Shown one piece after another: positions 37,011-46,973 of a DNA stretch of 64,000 bases. A program made the translations under genes and the position numbers. The DNA is from Planctomycetota bacterium (lineage in GTDB: Bacteria; Planctomycetota; Planctomycetia; Pirellulales; Pirellulaceae). The stretch lies in the NCBI GenBank assembly GCA_014238905.1, contig JABAAE010000001.1, forward strand, positions 356,712-420,711. Direction: 5' to 3'. Positions within the stretch are counted from its first letter, which is position 1. Each line of letters starts with the position of its first letter. Under the pieces are notes generated by a model. That model ran no database searches and was not told the DNA's origin. It saw nothing but the letters and a program-made list of their open reading frames with translations.

Positions 37011-39434
37011 ATGCAAGCACCATCGCTACCCAACCTCGATTTAGAAGACACCCCACCGGTCAAAGGGAAAGGTCCGCTCAGTTCTGTCATGGGCTCGCTT
37101 GGCTGGCCAATCATGGTGGGACTGGTCGGTTTCTGGACATTTCTCTTCTTGGTGCAAAACGATTTCATCACCAACGAATTGCTGGTTCGTTATCTGACCG
37201 CTCATCCGGTCTCGTATGTTGCTACCGCCATGTTCTTCGTTGGCATGGCCGGATTAACGCTTAAACTGATGGGTGTTCTCTATCAGATAGCCGACCAGAA
37301 AAACATCGTACTCTCCCCGTTACAGGCACTGCCCCAGAGGGCTAACGGGAGCCGACGATTGTTGGATGAACTTGATGAAATGACACCCTCACAGCAATCC
37401 TCGTATATGGGGACGCGACTGCGGGATGCACTCGAATTTGTCGACAAAACAGAGTCCGCCAACGGCCTCGACGACGAATTGAAGTACCTGTCTGATCTGG
37501 ATGCCGGACGTCAACAAGAAAGCTATTCATTGACCCGTATCCTGATTTGGGCCATTCCCATGTTAGGGTTCCTGGGCACCGTCGTTGGCATCTCCGGAGC
37601 TTTGGGCAGTCTGAGCGTAGCCTCCGATTTCGAGATCATGTTAGCTGGCCTTCGGGACAAGCTCTACGTCGCCTTTGACACGACTGCGTTGGCCTTGACG
37701 CTTTCGATCGTACTGATGTTTGTTCAATTTATTGTCAACCGAATAGAGACCCAATACCTCTCCGCTGTCGATGACGCCGCTGCCGATCAACTGATCGGAC
37801 GATTCGAGACATTTGGCACCAACCGGGACCCCTATTTAGCGTCTGTAGAAAACATGTCCCGACAAGTCCTGGGCGGCATGGCAGATATCAGCCAACAACA
37901 GGCGCAAGCCTGGCAGTCTGGACTCGACCAAGTCCGCGATACGACCGCGGGTGTCCTCGACCGATTTGCCGAAGTTATGGCCAGTCGATTGGCCGAACAC
38001 CTTGATCCTATCATGGACGAAATGGGGTCCTCTGTCCGGAACGCTGTCGCGGATTCACAACACATCATGGACAACCACGCCAAAAAGCTACAGCAGGCGA
38101 TGGAAGATTCCGTGGGTTTGATTGAAGCTCGAAATCTCCGCCTTGTTGAATTGATGGGCAAGCAGTCGTTGGGATTCGAAGAGTTACTTGAATCGCAGTC
38201 GAAGGTTCTCAAAGGGGCCATCGACCATTCCGACAACGTCGTGGCCGGTCACATGGTCAAGCTTGATCATTCCCTCGAAAAATCCCTTCACGTCATGGAA
38301 AACGCCAACATTTTCATGGAGAACCAGTCTGAAAAACTCCATGAAGTCGTTACAGTTTCTTCGAAGATGATGGAGCAACATGCCAGAAAAATCAGTGATG
38401 CCGTCACCCGCAGTGAGGAAATTGTTGATAAGCGACAGGAGACCATTGCTCAAACGCAAGAATCAATGCTGAGAGCGCAGACCCAGCAGTCGATGGCGAT
38501 TTCCCAATTTACAGAACGACTTGAGGTTCTGCAGGAGACAGTCGATCAGGCTCGATCTCTTGAACAAATGCAGGTCACCCTGCAACAAACGATAGAGGAT
38601 TTATCGCATTCGGATTCCTTGATTCACGAAATCAAGGGCATGTCCAAGGTGATCAAAGAACAGGTCACCAAATCTGATTTGCGGCATCAAGACAGTGCTG
38701 AGGCGATCACATCTCAAGCAAGAAAGTCGATGGAACAAATCCAGTCCTACTTTGAAGAAAATGCGAAAACACTGTCTGAATATCAAGTTCGGCAGGAACA
38801 ACTGATCACCAGCGTGCTCGAAGCGAAACTTTCGTTGGATACTGACAACATTGTCAATTCTCTGGACAATCACTCGGCCACCACGAGCCAAAGCATCCGT
38901 GTCATCGAAAACAATTTTGAATTGCTGGGAGAGCAAATCCATGCCAAATTTCAATCTCTAGACGAATTAGGTCGAGATTTGAGCCGCTCGATCAACCTGG
39001 AGTCGCCGGTCGCAGACTTGAAAAATGCACTAACGTTTGGGCTCGAGCAAATACATCAAGCCGTCTCAAACCAGGGTGATTCCCAAGCAGTCGAAGATAA
39101 ACTGAAGGAGATTCAGGTGGCGTTACAAGCTCCCACTCCGCATCAGCAACAATTCCTGGAACAACAGCGGCAAACCATCGAAAACCAGACAGACTTACTG
39201 GATTTCTGCCAGACCATTGAGGTCAATAACCGATCGGCTTTCCTCGAATCTTCCAAGCAGATTCTAACTCAGCACGCCGAGGCAGCATCCAAAGCGGTTC
39301 AGCTAGAAGAAACCGTCCGCGAATTGGCATTCTCGGTAAATCTTTTGAATCAGTCTTTGACCAAGCACGCCAACGACGCTGCGGTTTCCACCATGAAGTT
39401 CAGAGAACCTGATATCCCGAAACGAGTCGGATGA
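37011..39434 (+). CDS. MotA/TolQ/ExbB-type proton channel with very long coiled-coil tail
   Basis: An 807-residue protein from ATG 37011, which has AAGGAAG seven bases upstream; the frame is open from 36960. Counted from 36960, membrane helices are at about 47-66, 84-108, 191-213 and 237-260. The third helix contains GFLGTVVGISGAL, and the fourth AFDTTALALTLSIVLMF; these are the channel-lining motifs of the MotA/TolQ/ExbB family. From about residue 300 to the end it is a nearly continuous cytoplasmic coiled coil rich in Gln, Glu and Ser. A channel with such a tail recalls ZorA, but the operon has none of the Zorya effector genes. The next gene overlaps by four bases (ATGA), so the products are made together. 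Confidence 0.88.
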   Translation: MQAPSLPNLDLEDTPPVKGKGPLSSVMGSLGWPIMVGLVGFWTFLFLVQNDFITNELLVRYLTAHPVSYVATAMFFVGMAGLTLKLMGVLYQIADQKNIVLSPLQALPQRANGSRRLLDELDEMTPSQQSSYMGTRLRDALEFVDKTESANGLDDELKYLSDLDAGRQQESYSLTRILIWAIPMLGFLGTVVGISGALGSLSVASDFEIMLAGLRDKLYVAFDTTALALTLSIVLMFVQFIVNRIETQYLSAVDDAAADQLIGRFETFGTNRDPYLASVENMSRQVLGGMADISQQQAQAWQSGLDQVRDTTAGVLDRFAEVMASRLAEHLDPIMDEMGSSVRNAVADSQHIMDNHAKKLQQAMEDSVGLIEARNLRLVELMGKQSLGFEELLESQSKVLKGAIDHSDNVVAGHMVKLDHSLEKSLHVMENANIFMENQSEKLHEVVTVSSKMMEQHARKISDAVTRSEEIVDKRQETIAQTQESMLRAQTQQSMAISQFTERLEVLQETVDQARSLEQMQVTLQQTIEDLSHSDSLIHEIKGMSKVIKEQVTKSDLRHQDSAEAITSQARKSMEQIQSYFEENAKTLSEYQVRQEQLITSVLEAKLSLDTDNIVNSLDNHSATTSQSIRVIENNFELLGEQIHAKFQSLDELGRDLSRSINLESPVADLKNALTFGLEQIHQAVSNQGDSQAVEDKLKEIQVALQAPTPHQQQFLEQQRQTIENQTDLLDFCQTIEVNNRSAFLESSKQILTQHAEAASKAVQLEETVRELAFSVNLLNQSLTKHANDAAVSTMKFREPDIPKRVG

Positions 39435-41362
39435 CCCGAAGATTGTCACGCCATGATGAAACGGCCCCTACGCTGTTTCCTTTCCTTGCAGTATTAATCT
39501 GCACGATGGGCGCCATTATCGTCCTCTTGGTGCTAGTGGTGAAACGCGCCGATGTTCAAGCTCATCGGGAGCGGGAGATCAAACAGGAGAAAATGGGAGA
39601 GCACCAACTCGCCGCAAAAGACAAATTAGCGGTAATCGAAAATCGAGTCGAACTGATGAGCGGGCTCCGGCCTGACCTGAAAAACAGGCTGGGAACCCAC
39701 CGCACTCTTGCCGGCCACCTGGTTGACCACATTACCCGTTTACAACAAGAACTCGATTTAAAGAAAAATGAACTGGAATCGCTTTCAAATTCCAAGGCAA
39801 AAGCCAATCAACCCGAATCTGAAGCGAAAATAGCTGAGCTGCGGACCAAGGTGACCAAGGCAAAGGAAAACTTGGCGGCCCAAAAAAAAGAGCTCGTTGG
39901 ACGGAAAAAATCGTACGCAATCGTTCCTCGATCTGGACCTGGCAACGGCACCTTTCGTCGACCGATTTATATTGAGTGTACCGAGAACGGAGTCACACTT
40001 CAGCCCTACAAAATCACTTTGACAGCTGCCGATTTCCCAACTCCTCTCGGAAGCGGAAATCCACTGGACGTAGCGTTATTACTGATTCGTGATTATTGGA
40101 ATCAAATCGATCCTGACCAGAAGAACGGCCAACCCTATCCTCTTTTCATTGTCCGTCCGAGTGGGCCCAAGTCTTTCGCAGCAGCTCGCAAGGCCATGAA
40201 ATCCTGGATTGACGAATTTGGGTATGAACTGGTCACCTCTGAGGTGAAACTTCAATTTCCCACTGCGGATAAACAATTCCAGCAGAGACTGATAACGGCA
40301 ATTGAACAGGCCAAGAGAACGCAAATGCTCCGATTGGCAACAGCCAATCGGAATCAGGCTCTTCAGAGCATTCGACGTCTTGAGGGCGCTCCAAACTTTT
40401 CGAGCTCATCAGCGGGCCTCAGTAACGCCAGTGGTCGGGGAAAGGTCTCCGGTGGCTACCGAGCATCGCCGATTACCGGAGGATTTGTTCAAGATCCTGA
40501 GTATGCCAGACCCTCTAACACCCAATTTACAAGCCAAACCTCAGACAAGGCATCCGCAATCCCTGCGGGCTCAAGTCAAAGTGGGTTGCCTAAAATCATC
40601 ACCCTCAGCAAAAAAAAGAGTGGGCAGGAAAAAAACCATCGATCGTTAACCGATCTGGGGACCTTTGATGACCAGCATTCAACACCGGAAGAATCAACCG
40701 CTTCGTCTATCTCCAACCTGCCACCGTTTCGGAAATCCGGATTTCAAAAAACTTCAGCGGCATCCAAACAGGCAACAGGCGATGGTAGCGGGAAAAAGAC
40801 CAACACCAAGGACTCGGCCGGTGGCTTAACAAAAGCAGCCTTGCGCCCGCCCGTCAACAGCCAAACACCCAACCACTCGTCCTTTAACCCGGGTACAACC
40901 AATCAGGTTCCGCCAACTTCCAGCGATCAGAACAATCCATCAAGCGGAGGAAATCCCAGTGCTGACCAGAAGTCCGGAACCAACTCGTCAAACCCGTCCG
41001 GCAGTCCGGCCAAGCAAAGCCTCGCCAAAACTCGGGGGGTGAATTGGGCGCTTCCATCCAAAGCAACCAACGCCATCCAGGTGCGAAAACCAATCAAGGT
41101 ACTCGTCGGGGAAAAAGGGGTCCAAATCATTGAACTGGGCAAGGGCATCAAGGAAATTCCATTCCGTGGCGAAACGGCCACGGCCTTGCCGATGTTGGTG
41201 GAACAGGTTTGGAAACACATTGATGCCTGGGGCATTGCGGGGGTTAACTCGTACTGGAAACCGGACTTACACATGTACGTCTCGCCCGGGGCAGACAAGC
41301 GTTTTGAAGATCTAAAGACGTTGCTATCAGGCAGCGGACTGGATGTCAGGAGGATTCAATGA
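39431..41362 (+). CDS. Single-pass coiled-coil stator-like protein lacking the channel aspartate
   Basis: A 643-residue protein. One membrane helix lies at 15-37 (FPFLAVLICTMGAIIVLLVL) after a short cytoplasmic N-terminus, the topology of ExbD, TolR and MotB. ExbD reads PFIDV at the start of its helix; this protein reads PFLAV, with Ala20 in place of the proton-carrying Asp. A coiled coil (about 40-165) and a globular part (about 165-290) follow, then 200 residues rich in Ser, Asn, Gln, Pro and Gly that are probably disordered. A C-terminal domain (about 540-643) begins near RGVNWALPSK. No OmpA-like peptidoglycan-binding motif was recognised. It overlaps both neighbours by four bases. Confidence 0.82.
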   Translation: MTRRLSRHDETAPTLFPFLAVLICTMGAIIVLLVLVVKRADVQAHREREIKQEKMGEHQLAAKDKLAVIENRVELMSGLRPDLKNRLGTHRTLAGHLVDHITRLQQELDLKKNELESLSNSKAKANQPESEAKIAELRTKVTKAKENLAAQKKELVGRKKSYAIVPRSGPGNGTFRRPIYIECTENGVTLQPYKITLTAADFPTPLGSGNPLDVALLLIRDYWNQIDPDQKNGQPYPLFIVRPSGPKSFAAARKAMKSWIDEFGYELVTSEVKLQFPTADKQFQQRLITAIEQAKRTQMLRLATANRNQALQSIRRLEGAPNFSSSSAGLSNASGRGKVSGGYRASPITGGFVQDPEYARPSNTQFTSQTSDKASAIPAGSSQSGLPKIITLSKKKSGQEKNHRSLTDLGTFDDQHSTPEESTASSISNLPPFRKSGFQKTSAASKQATGDGSGKKTNTKDSAGGLTKAALRPPVNSQTPNHSSFNPGTTNQVPPTSSDQNNPSSGGNPSADQKSGTNSSNPSGSPAKQSLAKTRGVNWALPSKATNAIQVRKPIKVLVGEKGVQIIELGKGIKEIPFRGETATALPMLVEQVWKHIDAWGIAGVNSYWKPDLHMYVSPGADKRFEDLKTLLSGSGLDVRRIQ

Positions 41363-42396
41363 AACATCATTCGAATCGACGACAGTCCAACAACTCCATG
41401 GAACCAGGGCAAGATGCCTTTCTGGACGTGGTCGCCAACCTAGTCGGAATCTTGATCATTCTGGTCGTCCTGATCGGCAGTCAGGCCAGATCAGTATGGG
41501 AACAAATGCTGGCGAAAGAAGACTTACAGGCCTCAGATCTTGTTCAGATAGAGGAAAAAACTGAGCTGGCGAACCTGACCGTCAATCGTCTGATTGAAGA
41601 AAACGAAACTTTGGAAAACGAAATCCAAAAGCAAAGCCAGCGGACAGAGCTCTTGACGGCTGACCGGGATCGGTTGCAGCTTGCCGTCCAAGCTGCTTCG
41701 CATTCGATTCAAGAACGAAAAAACGAGCTTTCCGAAAAGGAAAAAAAAGACGTTGAGCTGTCTGCGGTTGCCTTTAAACTGCAGATCGAATTGGATGAAT
41801 TGAGCAGCCAATCAACCGCGATAGATCATTCCATTGCCCCCAATGGCATTATCGAACATTTGCCCACACCGATTGCCAAAACCGTCTTTGGGGAAGAAGT
41901 TCATTTCCGTTTACAAAACGGCCAACTCGTTCACGTGCCGCTCGACGATTTGGTGGAATTAATGCGATCAGAATGGAATGTCAAAGCAAAAAAACTGACA
42001 CGAACTCCTTCCACCATCGAAACGGTGGGGCCAATCGACGCATTTCGTCTTCAGTATAAATTGGTCCTCAAAGAGCAAACACAACAAACTGAATACGGGA
42101 TAGCCAAGGCGATGACGCCAGCCTTGGAGAGATTCATCCTGATTCCTGTCCGGGAACAACTTGGAGAGCCATTTGAAAAAGCCATGCTACCTGGATCGAA
42201 ATTTACAACCCTGCTGGGTGATCTCGATCCTGCTCAGGTGACTGTGAGCATTTGGGTCTATCCGGACTCTTTTGGTTATTTTAATCGAATCAAGAAAAAC
42301 TTGTCAGACAGAGGGTTCCTTTGCGCCGGCTGGCCACTACCTGAAGGCCAACCCATCTCCGGTAGCCCTGAGGGATTCCGAACAGCGGCCCAATAA
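41359..42396 (+). CDS. Single-pass ExbD/MotB-like stator protein keeping the aspartate
   Basis: A 345-residue protein whose membrane helix (about 24-45) follows GQDAFLDVVANLVGILI. Asp23 in FLDVV lines up with the proton-carrying aspartate of ExbD (FIDVM). A coiled coil covers about 55-145, and a globular part follows (about 150-330: FGEEVHFRLQNGQLVHVPLDDL, later QVTVSIWVYPDSFGYF). The start overlaps the stop of the preceding gene (ATGA). With the channel protein and the alanine-bearing partner it should form one membrane complex. The role is not known. Confidence 0.82.
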   Translation: MKHHSNRRQSNNSMEPGQDAFLDVVANLVGILIILVVLIGSQARSVWEQMLAKEDLQASDLVQIEEKTELANLTVNRLIEENETLENEIQKQSQRTELLTADRDRLQLAVQAASHSIQERKNELSEKEKKDVELSAVAFKLQIELDELSSQSTAIDHSIAPNGIIEHLPTPIAKTVFGEEVHFRLQNGQLVHVPLDDLVELMRSEWNVKAKKLTRTPSTIETVGPIDAFRLQYKLVLKEQTQQTEYGIAKAMTPALERFILIPVREQLGEPFEKAMLPGSKFTTLLGDLDPAQVTVSIWVYPDSFGYFNRIKKNLSDRGFLCAGWPLPEGQPISGSPEGFRTAAQ

Positions 42397-42685
42397 CAGG
42401 ATTCTACCGCTCTGAATATTTGTGGTTGGGTTTCAGGCGAACCACCACCGGTGGTGAAATTTTTTGCGTTTGAAGTTTCATCATGTTATGTTTTTAATGA
42501 GCCTGCAGTTCCTCCAAATGGATCCTTGGAATTTACCAACCAATGGACTACCGGCCTGTTCGAGCACCTCATTAATGTCAGGATTCTCAACCTTCCCTTG
42601 ATGGTTTTCGGCAAAGCATTCCAGACATTCGATCAATCAACACTTCAGGTTTTCTTTATCCCGTTATCCACTTCTGCTCAATACC

Positions 42686-43201
42686 GTGCCCGCCAAGAAC
42701 CAACCTGCCAACAATAAAGGAACTGCCAAGCCCAACCGAAATATTTCCCGTATCGATTTCAAAAATAAAAAAGGCGAAATTGCCAGTGGCGGATGGGAAG
42801 TACGGTTTCACCGCAGAGGAAAAAAAGTCGCAAAATTCTTTGCCGACAAAAAGGCGGGTGGACGTGTCAAGGCATTGACTCTGGCAAAGCAATTCAGGGA
42901 CCAAGTAGAGCAAACCCTTACAAAATACAGTGTCCACGATCTGTCCAAGAATCCTTCCAAACGAAACCAAAGCGGCGTCGTTGGCGTTCGCCGCCACGAA
43001 CAGACAGACATCCGTGGAGAATGGGGCTATACCTATACGTTTTGGATAGCCCAATGGACCGATGAAAACGGGAAACGCAAAACAAAGTCCTTTTCGGCCA
43101 ACCATTACGGGGAACCCGAAGCGTTTAATATGGCAGTCAAGGCGAGGAAAAAGGGGATGACCGAACGCAAAAAGAAAATGAAAGAGAAAAAAAACAGATA
43201 G
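42686..43201 (+). CDS. AP2-domain-like DNA-binding protein
   Basis: A 171-residue, very basic protein, GTG start at 42686 with no clear ribosome-binding site. Residues about 95-155 (SGVVGVRRHEQ, FWIAQWTDENGKRKTKSFS, YGEPEAFNMAVKARKK) match the AP2 fold: three strands with a GVxxV start, a W-x-A strand and a helix with YGxxEA. Residues about 35-80 (GWEVRFHRRGKKVAKFF to LAKQFRDQ) look like a second, less complete AP2 unit. The C-terminus is a lysine-rich tail. AP2 domains in bacteria are mostly in phage homing endonucleases; here no nuclease motif is seen. It lies 289 bases after the stator operon. Confidence 0.7.
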   Translation: MPAKNQPANNKGTAKPNRNISRIDFKNKKGEIASGGWEVRFHRRGKKVAKFFADKKAGGRVKALTLAKQFRDQVEQTLTKYSVHDLSKNPSKRNQSGVVGVRRHEQTDIRGEWGYTYTFWIAQWTDENGKRKTKSFSANHYGEPEAFNMAVKARKKGMTERKKKMKEKKNR

Positions 43202-43347
43202 CAGCAGCGCTGAACGGCCGACATCTCTCATCTCCTTGCTTACTCCAACATTTCGATTCAAAAGAAGAAACTCACTCTTACTTTGAAAATTGGTCGTCAA
43301 CGAGCTAAAATACGGTTTTCCAAATTCTTTGAATATCTATCTCGAAA

Positions 43348-46300
43348 ATGGGCAAATATTGTCTTAAAACGATCGTCGGTTTGGTACTTTGCCAAAACGC
43401 TTTGCTGCCCATGTCGTCGGGCTATTGCGATGATGGAGAAATACTCTTTCGCGACAAAGTCGCCGCAATCCTGCAGTCCAAATGCATCTCCTGTCACAAC
43501 GACAACGACCAACAGGGCAAATTGTCACTGCAATCATCGGCAGGTTTCCGCAAAGGTGGCGAATCTGGGCCCATCGTTTCCGGAATAGATTTCGATAACA
43601 GTTTACTGATTGAATATGTTCTGGGCGACGAACCTGAGATGCCCAAAGATGCCGCTGCTCTCTCGGCTGAGGAAATCCAGTCGTTGAAAGATTGGGTTGC
43701 GTGCGGTTCGCCTTGGCCAGCAAATTTACAACTTGCCAACCGTTCCGTTGTGGATCTTGATTGGTGGTCGTTACATCCTCATTTGCAAATGGATCTACCG
43801 CCGAATACGACAAATCCTATCGATCTTTTCGTGAAGAAAAAACACGCCCAACAGGGAGTCACTTTCTCTCCTGAAGCGGAACGTGAGAAATTGATACGTC
43901 GACTTTATTTTGATTTAATTGGTTTGCCACCAACTAGAAAACAATTGCGGGACTTTGTCGAATCGGATAACCCAACCGCTTATCAGGAAGTGGTTGATCA
44001 ATTACTAAATTCGCCTCGTTACGGCGAACGCTGGGGACGTCACTGGCTGGATGTTGTCCAGTACGGAGAGACACACGGTTACGACAAAGACAAGCAAAGG
44101 ATGAATGCCTGGCCGTACAGGGATTACGTTATTCGCGCCTTTAACAGCGATAAGCCCTACTCCCGATTTATCAAGGAACAACTTGCTGGCGACGTCCTGT
44201 TCGCCGGTTCAACCGACGGCATCGTCGCCACAGGTTTTATCTCTGCTGGCCCTTGGGACTTTATCGGTCACGCGGAGGTTCCTGAATCTAAAGTTGACGG
44301 CAAAGTCGCCCGGAATCTGGACCGGGACAACATGGTAACCAGCACCATGAATACGTTTTGCAGTTTGACGATTCAATGCGCGCGTTGTCATAACCACAAA
44401 TTGGATCCTGTGACGATGGACGATTATTACAGTCTCCAAGCGGTCTTCGCTTCTATTGATCGCGCCGAGAGAGAATTCGATTCCGATCCCTCGGTGGCGA
44501 AACAACGATTGCAATTAATGCAGCAGAAAAGCAATTTGGTGACACGGCTTGACGAATTAAGCGGCCAAGTCCAGGCACGGAAGACTCCAGAAATCATTCA
44601 ATTGGAAAAAGAGATTTCCGACCAATCCAAAATATTGGCGGGATCCACTTTTCCAACAACGGACGCTCCCAAATCAATTCACTTGGGTTATCACAGCCAA
44701 GTCTCTAAATCGGCAAGCTTAAAAAAGTGGGTCCAACTGGACTTGGGGAAACGGCAAAGACTGGACTCGATCGTTTTGATAGGGGCTCAGGAATACGGTT
44801 GGTTGGATTTCGGATTCCCAAATCGGTTTGTCGTCGAATGCTCGGATGATGAAAACTTCAACCAATCCCAAGTGCTGGCCGACTATCGCACGCAGGATTT
44901 TCCCCGACCCGGCGGAATGCCAGTGGTCATTAAATCCGACCGTTCGGGTCGTTTCGTACGAGTTACGGCCACCAAACTATGGAGTCGTCGGCGGGTAGGT
45001 GCGGAACAGTCGAACGATTGGATTTTTGCATTGGGCGAGTTAAGCGTGATCTCAGGAGAACGAATTGCCACCGCCAAAAACGTGAATTCACTCGATTCAA
45101 TTGAGGCGCTTCCTCGCTGGGGAAAAGCCAACCTGATTGATCACCAATTTGGCGATTTTGATCTGGAAACCAAATTGGGCAAGTCCGAAAGCCCAACCAA
45201 TGGATACCACAGTCAGTTTGCTTCCATGGCAGAAGTGGAGAAATGGGTGAAGATTGATTTGAGTCGACCGACCTCATTTGACGAAATCGAAATTCTCCCT
45301 GCCTATCCAACCGACTTCAAACCCACACCCGGTTTCGGATTCCCGGTTCGATTCAAACTGGAGATTTCTGCCGATATCAATTTCAAGGACAGCGTTCTGG
45401 TTGCCGATCAGACGCAATCCGACGTCATGAATCCACTGACACGACCTTGGCGAGTCCATATCGATCCCCAACGACAATTTCGCTTCATTAAACTGACCGC
45501 CACGAAACTATGGAATCGGGGTGACCCTGGCGGACAAAATTTTGCTTTGGCCCTTGCCGAAATAAACATCTTGCAAGATGGAAAGATCCTCTCCAAAAAT
45601 GCCAAGGTAACCGCGTCAGATTCGATCAACTCTGGTCGCTGGAATCGGGATTACCTGGTGGACGGTTTTACCAGTCGTCTCAAGATCAATTCGGCCGCAG
45701 GCTACTTGCAAGCTAAAGCCAAGCCGAGTGACCTCCAAAAAAATCTCGACACATCACGTCAACAACTAGCCGAGTGGTTAACCGATGCGATAGGTCCAAC
45801 CTTGCTTGAGAAAATGAAGACAACCAAGTCCTCGATGAGCGAGATCGAAGCGGAGATTTCCCGACTTCCCCTGCCGAAAAGAGTCTATGCAGGAACGGTT
45901 CATAAAGGCAACGGAAACTTCCGGGGCCGCGAGGGTTTGGGACCTCGGGAAATCCGGGTCCTAGGTCGTGGCAACGTCACCCAACCTGGCAAAGTCGTTC
46001 AACCCGGTTCGGTGCCCTTCATTGATCAGATACCGGCCAGATTTCCACTGCCAGACAACCACCCTGAAGGACAACGTCGGATTGCATTGGCAGAGTGGAT
46101 CACCCGTGATGACAATCCGTTGACTTGGCGATCTATCGTCAATCGGGTCTGGCACTACCACTTCGGCAAGGGCATCGTCGATACGCCAAATGATTTTGGC
46201 CGAGGAGGTGGCCAGCCAAGCCACCCAGCGTTATTGGATTGGTTAGCCACCGAGTTCCGCGACGGCGGCCCCTACCTCCAACAGCAGTCCATCAAGTCTC

Positions 46301-46926
46301 TTCATCGGCTGATTTGCAACAGTCGAACCTACAAGCAATCCTCACAGTCGACCAGCTTTTCAGACAAAGACGGTGATAACCGGTATCTTTGGCGGATGAA
46401 TCGTCGGCGCTTGAGTGCAGAAGAAATTCACGATTCGGTTTTGGTCGCGGCGGACCTGCTCGATCCGAAGATGTACGGACCCTCCTATCAGGATTTTGTC
46501 ATCGTCCGGCCTGAGCACTCTCCGCACTATGAATACCATCTTTACGATCCGTATGATCCCGCCACACATCGCCGCGCGGTCTACCGATTTATTGTTCGCA
46601 GTCAACCGCAACCCTTTATGGACACCTTAAACTGCGCCGATCCATCGTCTTCGGTTCCTAAGCGATCCGAAACTCTGACAGCCTTGCAAGCACTGGGCAT
46701 GTTAAATAACCGATTCATGGTCGCCATGGCAGATCGATTTGCAAAACGTTTGGAAGGCGAGTCGACAGACCGGCAAACACAGATCAAAACTGCTTTTCAA
46801 CTTACAGCAGGTCGAGATCCCGATAACGCCGAAATGGAGTTGTTGGAGGGTTATTACGATCGTCACGGATTAAAGAATACCTGCCGAGTCCTTTTTAACA
46901 TCAATGAATTCATTTTTGTCGATTAG
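43348..46926 (+). CDS. PSD1/DUF1549/DUF1553 protein with two discoidin-like domains
   Basis: A 1192-residue exported protein. The signal region is followed by the PSD1 haem motif CISCH at residues 46-50 and the ESGPIVSG segment. DUF1549 contains YGERWGRHWLD and a second haem-type motif, CARCHNHKLDPV, near residue 345. Two F5/8-type-C-like (discoidin) domains then interrupt the normal DUF1549-DUF1553 order: SASLKKWVQLDLGKRQRLD and ASMAEVEKWVKIDLSRPTSFD start them, and each ends near VRVTATKLW or IKLTATKLW. DUF1553 follows from about 930 (RIALAEWITRDDNPLTWRSIVNRVW). The discoidin pair should bind carbohydrate. The DUF1501 gene begins 47 bases downstream. Confidence 0.93.
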   Translation: MGKYCLKTIVGLVLCQNALLPMSSGYCDDGEILFRDKVAAILQSKCISCHNDNDQQGKLSLQSSAGFRKGGESGPIVSGIDFDNSLLIEYVLGDEPEMPKDAAALSAEEIQSLKDWVACGSPWPANLQLANRSVVDLDWWSLHPHLQMDLPPNTTNPIDLFVKKKHAQQGVTFSPEAEREKLIRRLYFDLIGLPPTRKQLRDFVESDNPTAYQEVVDQLLNSPRYGERWGRHWLDVVQYGETHGYDKDKQRMNAWPYRDYVIRAFNSDKPYSRFIKEQLAGDVLFAGSTDGIVATGFISAGPWDFIGHAEVPESKVDGKVARNLDRDNMVTSTMNTFCSLTIQCARCHNHKLDPVTMDDYYSLQAVFASIDRAEREFDSDPSVAKQRLQLMQQKSNLVTRLDELSGQVQARKTPEIIQLEKEISDQSKILAGSTFPTTDAPKSIHLGYHSQVSKSASLKKWVQLDLGKRQRLDSIVLIGAQEYGWLDFGFPNRFVVECSDDENFNQSQVLADYRTQDFPRPGGMPVVIKSDRSGRFVRVTATKLWSRRRVGAEQSNDWIFALGELSVISGERIATAKNVNSLDSIEALPRWGKANLIDHQFGDFDLETKLGKSESPTNGYHSQFASMAEVEKWVKIDLSRPTSFDEIEILPAYPTDFKPTPGFGFPVRFKLEISADINFKDSVLVADQTQSDVMNPLTRPWRVHIDPQRQFRFIKLTATKLWNRGDPGGQNFALALAEINILQDGKILSKNAKVTASDSINSGRWNRDYLVDGFTSRLKINSAAGYLQAKAKPSDLQKNLDTSRQQLAEWLTDAIGPTLLEKMKTTKSSMSEIEAEISRLPLPKRVYAGTVHKGNGNFRGREGLGPREIRVLGRGNVTQPGKVVQPGSVPFIDQIPARFPLPDNHPEGQRRIALAEWITRDDNPLTWRSIVNRVWHYHFGKGIVDTPNDFGRGGGQPSHPALLDWLATEFRDGGPYLQQQSIKSLHRLICNSRTYKQSSQSTSFSDKDGDNRYLWRMNRRRLSAEEIHDSVLVAADLLDPKMYGPSYQDFVIVRPEHSPHYEYHLYDPYDPATHRRAVYRFIVRSQPQPFMDTLNCADPSSSVPKRSETLTALQALGMLNNRFMVAMADRFAKRLEGESTDRQTQIKTAFQLTAGRDPDNAEMELLEGYYDRHGLKNTCRVLFNINEFIFVD

Positions 46927-46973
46927 TCGCATGTCGAAAACACAGCAAATTCAATAGAGAATCTGGACAAACC

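Noticed and set aside
37011-43201. Zorya anti-phage system
   Set aside because: The channel with a long tail looks like ZorA, but the two partner proteins lack a recognisable OmpA domain and no ZorC, ZorD or ZorE type gene (helicase or nuclease) follows. The AP2-like protein is not a Zorya component.
42656-43300. 214-codon minus-strand frame
   Set aside because: It covers the AP2-like gene in antisense; its hydrophobic, phenylalanine-rich sequence is the mirror of a lysine-rich gene.
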